In this document: piece after piece, positions 8,228 to 16,562 of the stretch
How positions within the stretch are numbered: the stretch's first letter is position 1
How the letters are laid out: every line of letters starts with the position of its first letter
Source of the DNA: Novosphingobium sp.
GTDB lineage: Bacteria > Pseudomonadota > Alphaproteobacteria > Sphingomonadales > Sphingomonadaceae
Assembly: GCF_025351285.1 (NCBI RefSeq)
Contig: NZ_JANXWG010000056.1
Coordinates: 1-42,090 of the forward strand
Length of the DNA stretch: 42,090 bases
Direction: 5' to 3'
The notes under the pieces: model-generated
What the model saw: the letters and a program-made list of their open reading frames with translations, nothing else
Databases searched by the model: none
What the model was told of the DNA's origin: nothing
Translations under genes and position numbers: made by a program

Positions 8228-8809
8228 TCACATCTGGTCGGCGATGGCCGGAAGCAGCAGCCCTGCCGCAATCGCGCGGTCGAGGTCTTCGGGGGTGTCG
8301 ATATCGAGCGCCAGACCGGGCCGTTCCACAACTGCCGCATCGGGCAGCAAAGCGCGGTGCAATGCAAAGCTGTCCGGGCCGAATGCGGGTAGCAAGCCGT
8401 TCGCATCGATGAACGCGAGCGCATTGGTGCCGGTGCGCGCATGATCGGGCGCGATTGCCGCGCCGGCCCCGGCGGCTGCGTCGATCAGCACAGCGATATC
8501 GTCGGGGGCTGCCAGCGGCAGATCGGCATGGATTATCAGGACATGCCTGGCTCTGGCCAGGGCGGCGGCTAGCTCCGCATTCAGCCCGTGCCCCTTGTCG
8601 ACGATCAAACCCGTGCCTTCCGACGCGAACGCGGGCCGGACCGGCGCCAGCAGGGTGAGCGACCCGATCGACGGGCAGCGACCGAGCGTTTCCAGCACAT
8701 GCGCCGCCATCGCTTCAGCCAGCGCCGCGCGGGACGGCGCGTCGAGCCGTTCCGCCAGCCGGGTTTTCGCCCCGGCGCGGAACGGCACGATTGCGTGCCA
8801 ATGGGTCAT
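8228..8809 (-). CDS. cofC: CofC/FbiD-type guanylyltransferase of F420 biosynthesis
   Basis: A 193-residue nucleotidyltransferase (MobA/GT-A-like) that activates a three-carbon phospho-acid with GTP to give the GPP-linked donor for CofD. The pyrophosphorylase motif is at the N-terminus (IVPFRAGAKTRLAERL). The metal/substrate loop is IHADLPLAAPDDI, and DIDTPEDLDRA lies near the C-terminus. Substrate is not decided by sequence: 2-phospholactate, phosphoenolpyruvate and 3-phosphoglycerate are used by different CofC enzymes. The ATG at 8809 gives the usual start at the sheet; an upstream TTG at 8848 is unlikely. It is the last gene of cofE-cofD-cofC, 19 bases after the cofD stop. Confidence 0.9.
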   Translation of the reverse strand: MTHWHAIVPFRAGAKTRLAERLDAPSRAALAEAMAAHVLETLGRCPSIGSLTLLAPVRPAFASEGTGLIVDKGHGLNAELAAALARARHVLIIHADLPLAAPDDIAVLIDAAAGAGAAIAPDHARTGTNALAFIDANGLLPAFGPDSFALHRALLPDAAVVERPGLALDIDTPEDLDRAIAAGLLLPAIADQM

Positions 8810-8828
8810 AGCGCCTGCCGGACGATCA

Positions 8829-9746
8829 TCATGCGACTGTGCCGGCAAGCGTCAGCGCTTCATCGGCCACGCGCACTTTGTCCGCCAGCGTCGTCATCAG
8901 CGTCGATGCGGCGCGCGCTGGCAGGCCGGGCGGCGCAGCATCCGATCCGTCATGGAGCATGGCATCGATCACCGGCCCATAGTGCGCGGCGATGGCGGCA
9001 TTGTCGGGCTCCAGGCCCAGTTCGGCCATCATCTTCGAAGTCGGCCCCTTGACCGCCTTGCCACCGACCAGCGGCGAGACCGCCACCACCGGCGCGCGGG
9101 TTTCGCGCAGCGCAGCGGCGATGCCCGGCACAGCCAGCAACGGATCGACCGACAGCCACGGGTTCGATGGTGCGATCAGCACGGCATCGGCGGCCAGAAT
9201 CGCCTCGATCACCCCCGGCGCGGGCCGAGCCTTGGCCGCGCCCTCGAAACGGACCGCGCGCACGGCGGGACGGCATTGCTGCTCGACGAAGTAGTGCTGG
9301 AACGCCAATGGGCCAGCTTCGGTATCGAGCCATGTCGCCACCGGATCGTCGCTCATCGGCAGGATGACCGGCGCAATACCCCAGAGGCGCGCGGCCTGTG
9401 CGGTCACTTGCGACAGCGTCGCGCCCTCGGCCAGCCGCGCGCTGCGCCACACGTGCAAGCCAAGATCGCCATCGCCCAGGTTGAACCAGCCCGGCCCGCC
9501 GAGTGACTTCAGCGCCGCCATGAAGCTCCACGTTTTGCTCTCGCGGCCCCAGCCTTGCGCGGGGTCGGCCTTGCCCGACAACGTATAGAGCAGCGTGTCG
9601 ATATCGGGAGAGATGGCGAGGCCCAGGTGGCGGAAATCGTCACCGGTGTTCACCACGGCGGTCAGCGACGAAACCTTTGCGCTGTGCATCAGCCCCAATA
9701 CCAGCTTGGCACCGCCTACCCCGCCGGTCAGCACGGTGACTTTCAT
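8829..9746 (-). CDS. cofD: CofD/FbiA 2-phospho-L-lactate (or analogue) transferase
   Basis: The 305-residue enzyme transfers the phospho-acid unit to the deazaflavin Fo, giving F420-0 or a dehydro/3PG variant. Family signatures are LTGGVGGAKLVLGL at the N-terminus, VNTGDDFRHLGLAISPDIDT, LGDGDLGLHVWR, APSNPWLSVDPLL and SPLVGGKAVKGPTSKMM. Its ATG overlaps the cofE stop by 4 bp (9743-9746), indicating translational coupling. The length matches archaeal and actinobacterial homologues. This is one of the most specific markers of F420 synthesis in the window. Confidence 0.96.
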   Translation of the reverse strand: MKVTVLTGGVGGAKLVLGLMHSAKVSSLTAVVNTGDDFRHLGLAISPDIDTLLYTLSGKADPAQGWGRESKTWSFMAALKSLGGPGWFNLGDGDLGLHVWRSARLAEGATLSQVTAQAARLWGIAPVILPMSDDPVATWLDTEAGPLAFQHYFVEQQCRPAVRAVRFEGAAKARPAPGVIEAILAADAVLIAPSNPWLSVDPLLAVPGIAAALRETRAPVVAVSPLVGGKAVKGPTSKMMAELGLEPDNAAIAAHYGPVIDAMLHDGSDAAPPGLPARAASTLMTTLADKVRVADEALTLAGTVA

Positions 9747-10522
9747 CGGAACAGATCCTCGGCTTCGGGGCGGATCAGGTCGGCCGCCGGGCGCTTGCCG
9801 GCGGGCAGCCGATACCCCGAAACCAGCGCGGCCGGTATGCCTTCGTCGGCCTCGCCCATCGCCAGCCCGGCGGCTGAGGCGATCAGGTCTGCCAGCGCGA
9901 CTTGCGTCATCTGCATCGGCCGCCCGTCGCGGTCCAGTTCACCACGCCGGTCGACCAGCGCGGGCAAGCCGGCGCACCCGTTCGCGACGTTGACGACGCC
10001 ATGCCGCCACGGCCGCCCAAAAGAATCCGAAATGACCACGGCCATTTCCAGGCCAAGCCGCGCCAGGATCGAGGCGGCGATGCCTGCGGCCGAGCGGTCG
10101 GGATCTGCGGGCAGCAGCAGCACGCGATCGTCCTGCTCGCCACCTCCCGGCCCCAGGTTCGAGGCATCGATCCCGGAATTGGCCATGACCAGCCCCAATT
10201 TGTGCCGTGTGATCAGCACTCCCGGCGCCGCACGCACCACCGCAGTGCTTTCACGCAGCGCCAGTTCGACCAGCCGGGGGTCCTTGTGGATCGCTGCGGC
10301 GATTTGGTGCGCGCGGGCGCTTGCGGCTATCGTGGCCAATGAAACCCAGCGGTTTTCCGCTTTGGAGACGATCTTCTGCGTTACCACCAGGATATCACCG
10401 GCGATGGGGCCGAGCGGTTCGATCGCGGCGGCCAGCATCGTCCCGAGATCGCAGCCGCGCGCGACTTCGCCGATCCCGGCGAGCGGGCGGATCGTGATCG
10501 TCGTGCTTGCCGGCGAATGCAT
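9743..10522 (-). CDS. cofE: F420-0:gamma-glutamyl ligase (CofE type)
   Basis: A 259-residue GTP-dependent ligase that adds the gamma-glutamyl tail to F420-0. Signatures are DILVVTQKIVSKAENRWV, RHKLGLVMANSGIDASN and ISDSFGRPWRHGVVNVA. The ATG at 10522 has AGAAGG upstream; the frame is open further upstream across the divergent promoter, but that extension has no homologous look. The protein ends after the ligase domain and lacks the C-terminal FMN reductase domain of mycobacterial FbiB. It starts the leftward operon, and 77 bases separate it from the divergent fbiC. Confidence 0.93.
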   Translation of the reverse strand: MHSPASTTITIRPLAGIGEVARGCDLGTMLAAAIEPLGPIAGDILVVTQKIVSKAENRWVSLATIAASARAHQIAAAIHKDPRLVELALRESTAVVRAAPGVLITRHKLGLVMANSGIDASNLGPGGGEQDDRVLLLPADPDRSAAGIAASILARLGLEMAVVISDSFGRPWRHGVVNVANGCAGLPALVDRRGELDRDGRPMQMTQVALADLIASAAGLAMGEADEGIPAALVSGYRLPAGKRPAADLIRPEAEDLFR

Positions 10523-10599
10523 GTGGAGGCCTTCTTCTTGCGCGGCAACGTGTGCGGGCTGGCAGTGCGCAGTGTCAATCGGGATCGGCGGATGGGCAC

Positions 10600-12993
10600 A
10601 TGAGCAGCGATGTCGCAGGCTTGCGCGCGCACCTGCTCGAAACTCCGTTGGCCGCGTTGCTGGCTGAGGCGCGCGCAATGCGCGATGCCGGCCACGGACT
10701 GGCGCAGAGTTTTTCGCCCAAGGTGTTCATCGCGCTGACGCAGCTATGCCGCGATTATTGCCATTACTGCACGTTCTCGCGACCCCTGGAGCGCGGCGCT
10801 GCAGCCTATCTTTCGCGCGACGAAGTGCTGGCGATTGCCCGCGCAGGTGCCGCGCAAGGCTGTACCGAAGCGCTGTTCACGCTGGGCGACAAGCCCGAAC
10901 TGCGCCATCCGGCGGCCCGCGCCGCGCTCGATGCGATGGGGTACGCCAGCACGATCGACTACCTTTCGGCGATGTGCGCGGCGGTGCTGGCCGAGACTGG
11001 GCTGCTGCCGCACATCAACGCCGGGGTGATGGGGCGTGATGATCTGGCCAGGTTGCGGCGGGTTTCGGTCAGCCAGGGCTTGATGTTGGAGACCACCGCC
11101 GCGCGGCTTTCAAATCACGGTGGCCCGCACTGGCGATCGCCCGACAAGGACACGGCGGCGCGGATTGCCACGATCGCCGCGGCGGGTAAATTGTCGATCC
11201 CGTTCACCAGCGGCTTGCTGATCGGCATCGGCGAGACGCGCGGCGAACGGCTCGATGCGCTGTTTGTGCTGGCCGATCTTCAGGCGCGGCATGGCCATAT
11301 CCAGGAAGTGATCGTCCAGAACTTCCGCGCCAAGCCCCGCACGCCGATGGCCAATGCGCCCGAACCGGATCTCGAGGACCTCATGTGGACGATCGCGGCG
11401 GCGCGGCTGGTGCTGGGGCCGGCGATGAACATCCAGGCGCCGCCCAACCTGTCGGCCGATGACTTTCCGCGGCTGATCGAGGCGGGGATCAACGATTGGG
11501 GAGGGGTCTCGCCAGTCACGCCCGATCATGTGAACCCCGAAGCGCCGTGGCCCGAACTGGCGCGGCTGGATGCGGGAACCCGCAGCGCCAATGTTACGGG
11601 GGGCGGCCGCGTGCTGGTGCGGCGGCTGCCGGCTTATCCGGCGATGATCGCGGACAGCGAACGCTGGTTCGATCCGGCGGTACTGCCCGCGCTGCGGCGC
11701 CACGCCGATGCGCACGGCTGGGGACGCGAACCGGGCTGGCACAGCGGCGATGCGAAGGCGTGCGTTCTCCTGAACGGGTACAGCGACGGCCCTGCAGACT
11801 CGACGGTTGCCGGTGCGCTCGCTGCGCTGGAAGCGGGTGCCGAGCCCAATGCGGCGCTGGTCGAGGCGCTGTTCACGGCGCGCGGAAGCGACGTTGAGCG
11901 TGTTTGCACCGCCGCCGATGCGCTGCGGCAACGGGTATCCGGCGAGGCGATCAGCTACGTTGTCAACCGCAACATCAACTACACCAACATCTGCGCTTAT
12001 GCCTGCGGGTTCTGCGCGTTCTCGAAAGGGCGTGGCCATGCCGCGCTGCGGGGCACGCCTTACGATCTCGACCATGCCGAGATCGCCCGCCGCGTGGCCG
12101 AAGCGGCCGCGCGCGGGGCCAGCGAAGTGTGCCTTCAGGGAGGCATCCACCCGGCATATACCGGCGAGACGTACCTGGCGATCCTGCGCACCGCCAAGGC
12201 CGCCGCGCCGGACATCCACGTCCACGCGTTTTCGCCGCTGGAGGTGTGGCACGGCGCGGAGACATTGGGCATCCCGCTCGCCGCGTACCTGACCATGTTG
12301 AAGGACGCCGGGCTGGGCTCGCTGCCGGGCACAGCGGCGGAAATCCTCAGCGACGACGTGCGCGCGGTGATCTGCCCCGACAAACTGACCACGGTGCAAT
12401 GGCTCAAAGTGATCGAGACCGCGCATTCGGTCGGACTGCCCACCAACGCCACGATCATGTTCGGCCATGTCGAGACGCCTGCGCACTGGGCCAAGCACTT
12501 GCTCGCGGTGCGCGATCTGGCCGCGCGGACCGGCATGATCCGCGAATTCGTGCCGCTGCCGTTCGTCCACATGGCAGCGCCCCTGGCGATGAAGGGCCGC
12601 ACCCGCGCCGGGCCGAGCTGGCGCGAAGTGCGGCTGATGCATGCGGTTGCGCGGCTGGTTTTGCACCCGCACGTGCCCAACGTGCAGGTAAGCTGGACCA
12701 AGCTCGGACCGGCCGGCGCGGCGGCGTGCCTGAACGGCGGCGCCAACGATCTGGGTGGCACCTTGATGAACGAGAGCATCAGCCGCGCCGCGGGCAGCGG
12801 CCACGGCGAGGAGTTCCCGGCCGAAGCGATCGAGGCGCTGGTCACCGGCATGGGCCGCATTCCGCGCCCGCGCCTGACCAGCTATGCCGATGCCGATCTC
12901 GCCAAAATCGCGCAAGCCAAAACCGCACCGCCGCTGGCTACGGTGGTGCAGACCAAGCCCAGGAAATTCAGATTGCCGGAGTTGCAAGCATGA
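10600..12993 (+). CDS. fbiC: FO synthase, two-domain radical SAM enzyme (CofG-CofH fusion)
   Basis: A 797-residue fusion of the two radical SAM halves of 8-hydroxy-5-deazaflavin (Fo) synthase, which joins tyrosine to 5-amino-6-ribitylamino-uracil. The CofG half carries C50-x3-C54-x2-C57 (CRDYCHYC). The CofH half carries C465-x3-C469-x2-C472 (CAYACGFC), preceded by YVVNRNINYTNIC. GLMLETTAARL, PDHVNPEAPWP and LPGTAAEILSDDVR are further family marks. The fused order is the actinobacterial FbiC layout rather than the split archaeal one. The ATG at 10600 lies close to the usual family start. The stop overlaps the next start by 4 bp. Confidence 0.97.
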   Translation: MSSDVAGLRAHLLETPLAALLAEARAMRDAGHGLAQSFSPKVFIALTQLCRDYCHYCTFSRPLERGAAAYLSRDEVLAIARAGAAQGCTEALFTLGDKPELRHPAARAALDAMGYASTIDYLSAMCAAVLAETGLLPHINAGVMGRDDLARLRRVSVSQGLMLETTAARLSNHGGPHWRSPDKDTAARIATIAAAGKLSIPFTSGLLIGIGETRGERLDALFVLADLQARHGHIQEVIVQNFRAKPRTPMANAPEPDLEDLMWTIAAARLVLGPAMNIQAPPNLSADDFPRLIEAGINDWGGVSPVTPDHVNPEAPWPELARLDAGTRSANVTGGGRVLVRRLPAYPAMIADSERWFDPAVLPALRRHADAHGWGREPGWHSGDAKACVLLNGYSDGPADSTVAGALAALEAGAEPNAALVEALFTARGSDVERVCTAADALRQRVSGEAISYVVNRNINYTNICAYACGFCAFSKGRGHAALRGTPYDLDHAEIARRVAEAAARGASEVCLQGGIHPAYTGETYLAILRTAKAAAPDIHVHAFSPLEVWHGAETLGIPLAAYLTMLKDAGLGSLPGTAAEILSDDVRAVICPDKLTTVQWLKVIETAHSVGLPTNATIMFGHVETPAHWAKHLLAVRDLAARTGMIREFVPLPFVHMAAPLAMKGRTRAGPSWREVRLMHAVARLVLHPHVPNVQVSWTKLGPAGAAACLNGGANDLGGTLMNESISRAAGSGHGEEFPAEAIEALVTGMGRIPRPRLTSYADADLAKIAQAKTAPPLATVVQTKPRKFRLPELQA

Positions 12994-13667
12994 CCGACAC
13001 GCCATCACGCCTGATAATCGCGCTGCTCGGCGGCGCGGGCAAGGAAGGCAGCGGCCTTGCGCTGCGCTGGGCCAACGCCGGGCACACAGTCGTAATCGGC
13101 AGCCGCGACCCCGCACGTGCCGCCGAGGCCGCCGCCAACATCAACGCCAGACTGGGCCGCGAAGCCGCAACCGGCACCGACAATCTGTCAGCCGCACGGG
13201 CAGGCGAACTGGTGGTACTGGCGGTGCCCTATTCCGCGCAAATCGCCACGGTCGAAGCGGTGCGCGATGCGTTGGCGGGCAAGATCCTGATCGACGTGAC
13301 CGTCCCGCTGGTGCCACCCAAGGTTGCCCGCGTGCAACTGCCGGCAAGCGATTCGGCCGTCGTCGCGGTGCAAACGCTGCTCGGCGTGGACGTGCGCGTA
13401 GTCTCGGCGTTCCAGAACATCTCGGCCCACCACCTTGTTCACCTCGATGCCGAGATCGACTGCGACGTGCTGGTCTGCGCCGATGACAAGGCCGCCGGCG
13501 AAACCGTGGTGGCGCTTGCGCGCGAGATCGGCCTGGGCGCGTTCTATGCCGGCGTGCTTGCCAACTCGGTCGTCGCCGAGGCGCTGACGAGCGTGCTGAT
13601 CGCGCTCAACCAGCGTTACAAGGTGCCCGGCGCGGGCATCCGGCTGACCGGGATTCCCAGGGACTGA
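12990..13667 (+). CDS. npdG: F420H2:NADP+ oxidoreductase (Fno/NpdG family)
   Basis: A 225-residue NADP-binding protein of the F420-dependent NADP reductase family, exchanging hydride between NADPH and F420. The Rossmann motif is ALLGGAGKEGSGLALRWA, followed by VVIGSRD (NADP 2'-phosphate site). The F420-face signature SAFQNISAHHLVHLD and the C-terminal NQRYKVPGAGIRLTGI fit the family. The ATG overlaps the fbiC stop (ATGA, 12990-12993). Coupling to FO synthase implies that cofactor made here is reduced with NADPH in the same cell. Confidence 0.92.
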   Translation: MTDTPSRLIIALLGGAGKEGSGLALRWANAGHTVVIGSRDPARAAEAAANINARLGREAATGTDNLSAARAGELVVLAVPYSAQIATVEAVRDALAGKILIDVTVPLVPPKVARVQLPASDSAVVAVQTLLGVDVRVVSAFQNISAHHLVHLDAEIDCDVLVCADDKAAGETVVALAREIGLGAFYAGVLANSVVAEALTSVLIALNQRYKVPGAGIRLTGIPRD

Positions 13668-13750
13668 GTTAGCACTTGCGCGGCGCGCGGGGCGTGCGAT
13701 GTATTGCCCTGGCGCGGCCGGATCGCGTCGAAAACCAAGGGATTCGCGCG

Positions 13751-14779
13751 ATGAAAACCGGGATCAAGGCCCAAGTGCTAGGCGCGGCAATTGGCGCGGC
13801 GCTTGCAGCATCGACCGCGCTGGCGGCGCCTGCCGGCCCGGCTTTCGTCAAGGCTGCCACGATTGCTGCGCCCGATGGTGGCTGGGATTTCGCAAGCTGG
13901 GATTCGGCGCACCACTTGCTGCTGATCGCGCACGGCAAGGACGTGCTGGTGATCGATCCCGCGCACCCCGAAACGGTCCGCGCGATCGGCGCACTGCAAG
14001 GCGCACACGGCGTGGTTCCCATCCCCGACAGCAACAATCTGCTGGTCACGAGCGGCAAGGACAACACCGTCCGCGTGATCGACATGGCCAGCGGCCAGGA
14101 ACTCGCCAGCATCCCCGTGGCCGCCAATCCCGATGCGGTGATCCTTTCGGCCAGCGGCAACCGCGCTTATGTGATGGCGGCCAAGGGAGGCGCAATCTCG
14201 ATCGTCGACCTGACCAGGAATGCCGAAGTGGGGCGGATCGCGCTCAAGCCCGCGCTCGAAGTGCCGGTACTGGTCACGCCCGGCCTGCTCGCCGTGAACA
14301 ACGAAGATGCGAACGAAATCGAGTTCGCCAACTTGCTCACGAAGAAAGCGGCGGGGGTAATCAAGCTGACCGGGTGCGAGGGGCCGACCGGGCTGGCTTA
14401 CGATCCCGCGAGCGGCCTTGCGCTCAGTTCCTGCGCCAACGGCAAGGCTGCGCTGACCGACTTGCGCGCGCGCAAGGTGGTGGCGCTGCTGCCGATCGGT
14501 GACGGTCCCGACACCGTGATCTGGGACGCCGGCCGCAAGCGCTTCCTGGTGCCTTGCGGAAAAAGCGGCACACTCTCGGTAATCCGCATGCTTGGCCGCA
14601 AGCCTGTGGTGGACGCTGCCGTGCCGACTGAAGTGAGCGCGCGCACGGCGGCGTTCGATCCGGCGACGGGCCGGGTGTATTTGCCGGCCGCACGCTTCGG
14701 ACCGCCCGCACCGGGCGCCAGGCGTGGGGGGATGGAGCCCGCGAGCTTTCACGTGCTGGTGATGGCGCCGCGGGGTTAG
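13751..14779 (+). CDS. Secreted YncE-like beta-propeller protein
   Basis: A 342-residue protein with a Sec signal peptide (about residues 1-26, ending ALAAPA) and repeated YVTN/YncE-type blades: DVLVIDPAHPETVRAIG, TVRVIDMASGQELASIPV, AISIVDLTRNAEVGRI, ALTDLRARKVVALLPIG. Such periplasmic propellers usually bind ligands or partner proteins rather than catalyse. It carries cysteines near CEGP, SSCANG and PCGKSG that could pair in the periplasm. It follows the F420 oxidoreductase by 83 bases on the same strand; co-transcription is possible, but the function is unknown. A palindromic repeat lies just after the stop. Confidence 0.8.
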   Translation: MKTGIKAQVLGAAIGAALAASTALAAPAGPAFVKAATIAAPDGGWDFASWDSAHHLLLIAHGKDVLVIDPAHPETVRAIGALQGAHGVVPIPDSNNLLVTSGKDNTVRVIDMASGQELASIPVAANPDAVILSASGNRAYVMAAKGGAISIVDLTRNAEVGRIALKPALEVPVLVTPGLLAVNNEDANEIEFANLLTKKAAGVIKLTGCEGPTGLAYDPASGLALSSCANGKAALTDLRARKVVALLPIGDGPDTVIWDAGRKRFLVPCGKSGTLSVIRMLGRKPVVDAAVPTEVSARTAAFDPATGRVYLPAARFGPPAPGARRGGMEPASFHVLVMAPRG

Positions 14780-14790
14780 GCAAGGAAGAA

Positions 14791-14830
14791 AAGCCCGCCC
14801 CCAACCCCTCCGGCAAGCGGGCGGGGGAGG
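14791..14830. repeat. Palindromic dispersed repeat, copy 1
   Basis: A C-rich/G-rich palindrome with core CCCCTCCGGCAAGCGGGCG, placed between the convergent YncE-like and P450 genes. The same design (CCCCCAACCCCT-C-GCAAGCGG) occurs at 23934-23983 and 24005-24049. It likely belongs to an intergenic palindromic repeat family and may act as a bidirectional terminator here. Confidence 0.65.
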
Positions 14831-14838
14831 CTAGCGGA

Positions 14839-16092
14839 TCACCAGACCAGCGGCACCGCCTCCGGCCCCACGACCCCACCCGGCCGGTACTCGATCCTGG
14901 TGCCGGGCTTTACCGCGAACTCGGGTATCCGCCGCAGCCATTCCTGCAAGGCGATCTTCATTTCCAGCCGCGCCAAGTGTGCGCCCATGCAACTATGGAC
15001 GCCGACAGTGAAGGCCAGCGTGGTCTTCCTGGGGCGGTGGAAATCGACTTCGCGCGGGTTGGGGAACACCTCGGGGTCGAAGTTGCACGCGGGCAGGACG
15101 CAGGTCACGCGGTCGTCCTTCTTCAACTGCACGCCGCGCATCTCCACATCCTGGATCAGCACGCGGCCCGAGAACGTGACCGACCATACCCGCAGCAGTT
15201 CTTCCAGTTGCGCGTTGATATTGTCGGGATCGGCGATCATCTCGCGCACCTTGGCGGGGTTCTGCGCCAGATAGAGCCAGATGTTGTTCATGCTGGCGAA
15301 CACCGTGTCGAGCCCGCCGATGAACAGGAAGCACACGAAGCCGAACACCTCCTTGTCCGACAGCGGTACCCCGCCGGGCGCGGCGTGGGCGATCAGGCTG
15401 ACCACGCCATCGTCGGGCTGGGCCTTCTTTTCGGCGATCGCCGACTTGAGATAGGCGGTGATCTTGCCCATCGTTTCGGCCATGGTCGCGCGATCGTTCG
15501 AATGAAGCAGCGCCATCGCCCATTCGACGAAAGTGTCGCGCATGGCTTGCGGCAGGCCCATGATGTCGAGGAACACCATCACCGGCAGCGGGCGGCCATA
15601 AGCCTCGGTGAATTCGCAACTTCCCGCATCGATGAACTGGTCGATCAGGTCGTTGGCCAGCTTGCGGACCTTGCCTTCCAGCTTAAGCACGCCTTGCGGG
15701 CTGAACACGGGATCGACGATGTTGCGGTACTTGCGGTGGTGCGGCGGGTCGATTTCCTGTGGGATGAAGTAGAAATAATCGTCCGGATCGCGCGGGAAGG
15801 GGGTGGCGCCCGCGTTCGAGAAGGTCTCGGGATGGCGCAGGATGTGCAGCGCGTCCTCGTGCTTGAGGACTTGCCAGGCGTTGCCCATCGGACCGACGTC
15901 GTAGAAGATCGGCGGCATCGTGTCGTGCAGCCCAGCCATGTAGGCGTGCGGCGCCGCCAGGAATTCGGGGCCGAAAGTGATCCCGGCCGATCGGATCAGA
16001 TCCTTGGGCACGTGCGCAGGCACCTGGTCCATGCCGACGCGGCGCGGATACGTGGGCGGAACGGGGTTGGCAGCGTCGATCGGCATCATCAA
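14839..16092 (-). CDS. Cytochrome P450, P450cam-like (CYP101 type)
   Basis: A 417-residue soluble class I P450. The heme ligand is C368 in FTVGVHSCMG. The K-helix ExxR is E298-R301, and the I-helix oxygen site is GGLDT (residues 259-263), the same acid-alcohol pair as P450cam. VPAHVPKDLI near the N-terminus, GVQLKKDDR and the C-terminal AVPLVW also recall CYP101 proteins, which hydroxylate camphor and related terpenoids or ionones. The substrate here is unknown. The gene follows the ferredoxin gene by 22 bases in one operon, divergent from a TetR regulator. No ferredoxin reductase gene is present. Confidence 0.95.
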   Translation of the reverse strand: MMMPIDAANPVPPTYPRRVGMDQVPAHVPKDLIRSAGITFGPEFLAAPHAYMAGLHDTMPPIFYDVGPMGNAWQVLKHEDALHILRHPETFSNAGATPFPRDPDDYFYFIPQEIDPPHHRKYRNIVDPVFSPQGVLKLEGKVRKLANDLIDQFIDAGSCEFTEAYGRPLPVMVFLDIMGLPQAMRDTFVEWAMALLHSNDRATMAETMGKITAYLKSAIAEKKAQPDDGVVSLIAHAAPGGVPLSDKEVFGFVCFLFIGGLDTVFASMNNIWLYLAQNPAKVREMIADPDNINAQLEELLRVWSVTFSGRVLIQDVEMRGVQLKKDDRVTCVLPACNFDPEVFPNPREVDFHRPRKTTLAFTVGVHSCMGAHLARLEMKIALQEWLRRIPEFAVKPGTRIEYRPGGVVGPEAVPLVW

Positions 16093-16114
16093 TCTCCTGG
16101 GCGCAACGCGTCTG

Positions 16115-16441
16115 TCAGAACTGGGTTTCGGGCAGATGGACGACCAGCCCGTCGAGCGCGGGGGTCATGTCGATCTGGCACGACAGCCGGCTTGTCGGCC
16201 GCACTTCAGCGCCAGCGGATTCGAGCATGTCGCGTTCGTCCTGAGACGATGGTCCGCCGACCTTGTCGGTCCACGCCGCGTCGACGTAGCAATGGCAGGT
16301 GGCGCAAGCGAGCCCGCCGCCGCATTCGCCGATGATCCCGTCGATATCGTTGTAGAGCGCCCCGCGCATGACGTTTTCGCCCAGCGGTACATCGACCGTG
16401 TGCGTGGCGCCGCTGGCCGCGATGTAAGTCACCGAAGGCAT
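16115..16441 (-). CDS. [2Fe-2S] ferredoxin, putidaredoxin/adrenodoxin type
   Basis: A 108-residue ferredoxin with cluster ligands C40, C46, C49 and C88 (C-x5-C-x2-C then 38 residues to C), the vertebrate/putidaredoxin-type pattern. It ends HLPETQF, with an acidic partner-binding helix around residues 66-75. It very likely delivers electrons to the P450 encoded 22 bases downstream. AAGGAT lies before the ATG at 16441; frames running further upstream cross the regulatory region and are not part of the protein. Confidence 0.95.
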   Translation of the reverse strand: MPSVTYIAASGATHTVDVPLGENVMRGALYNDIDGIIGECGGGLACATCHCYVDAAWTDKVGGPSSQDERDMLESAGAEVRPTSRLSCQIDMTPALDGLVVHLPETQF

Positions 16442-16465
16442 GGCTTCATCCTTTTCCATTTGCTT

Positions 16466-16506
16466 GAGAACAGCGTTCTCGACGCACTGTGTATAGCGTG
16501 ATAGTG
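16466..16506. promoter_or_regulatory. Candidate operators of the divergent TetR regulator
   Basis: Two inverted repeats lie in the 121-base gap between the ferredoxin and tetR starts: a perfect GAGAAC-AGC-GTTCTC at 16466-16480, and an imperfect 22-bp palindrome at 16485-16506 (CACTGT pairing with ATAGTG). The second overlaps a TATACA that could be the -10 of the ferredoxin promoter on the minus strand. Regulation by the adjacent TetR protein is inferred from position. Confidence 0.5.
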
Positions 16507-16562
16507 GCAAAAAGGAAGCGAGATCGGGCGCGCCGGTGATCGCAGGGGCGGTGTAGGAGCAG

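Noticed and set aside
11110..13116. Long minus-strand open frame across fbiC and npdG
   Set aside because: Arg/Gly/Ala-rich shadow without motifs; the plus-strand radical SAM and F420 oxidoreductase genes are certain.
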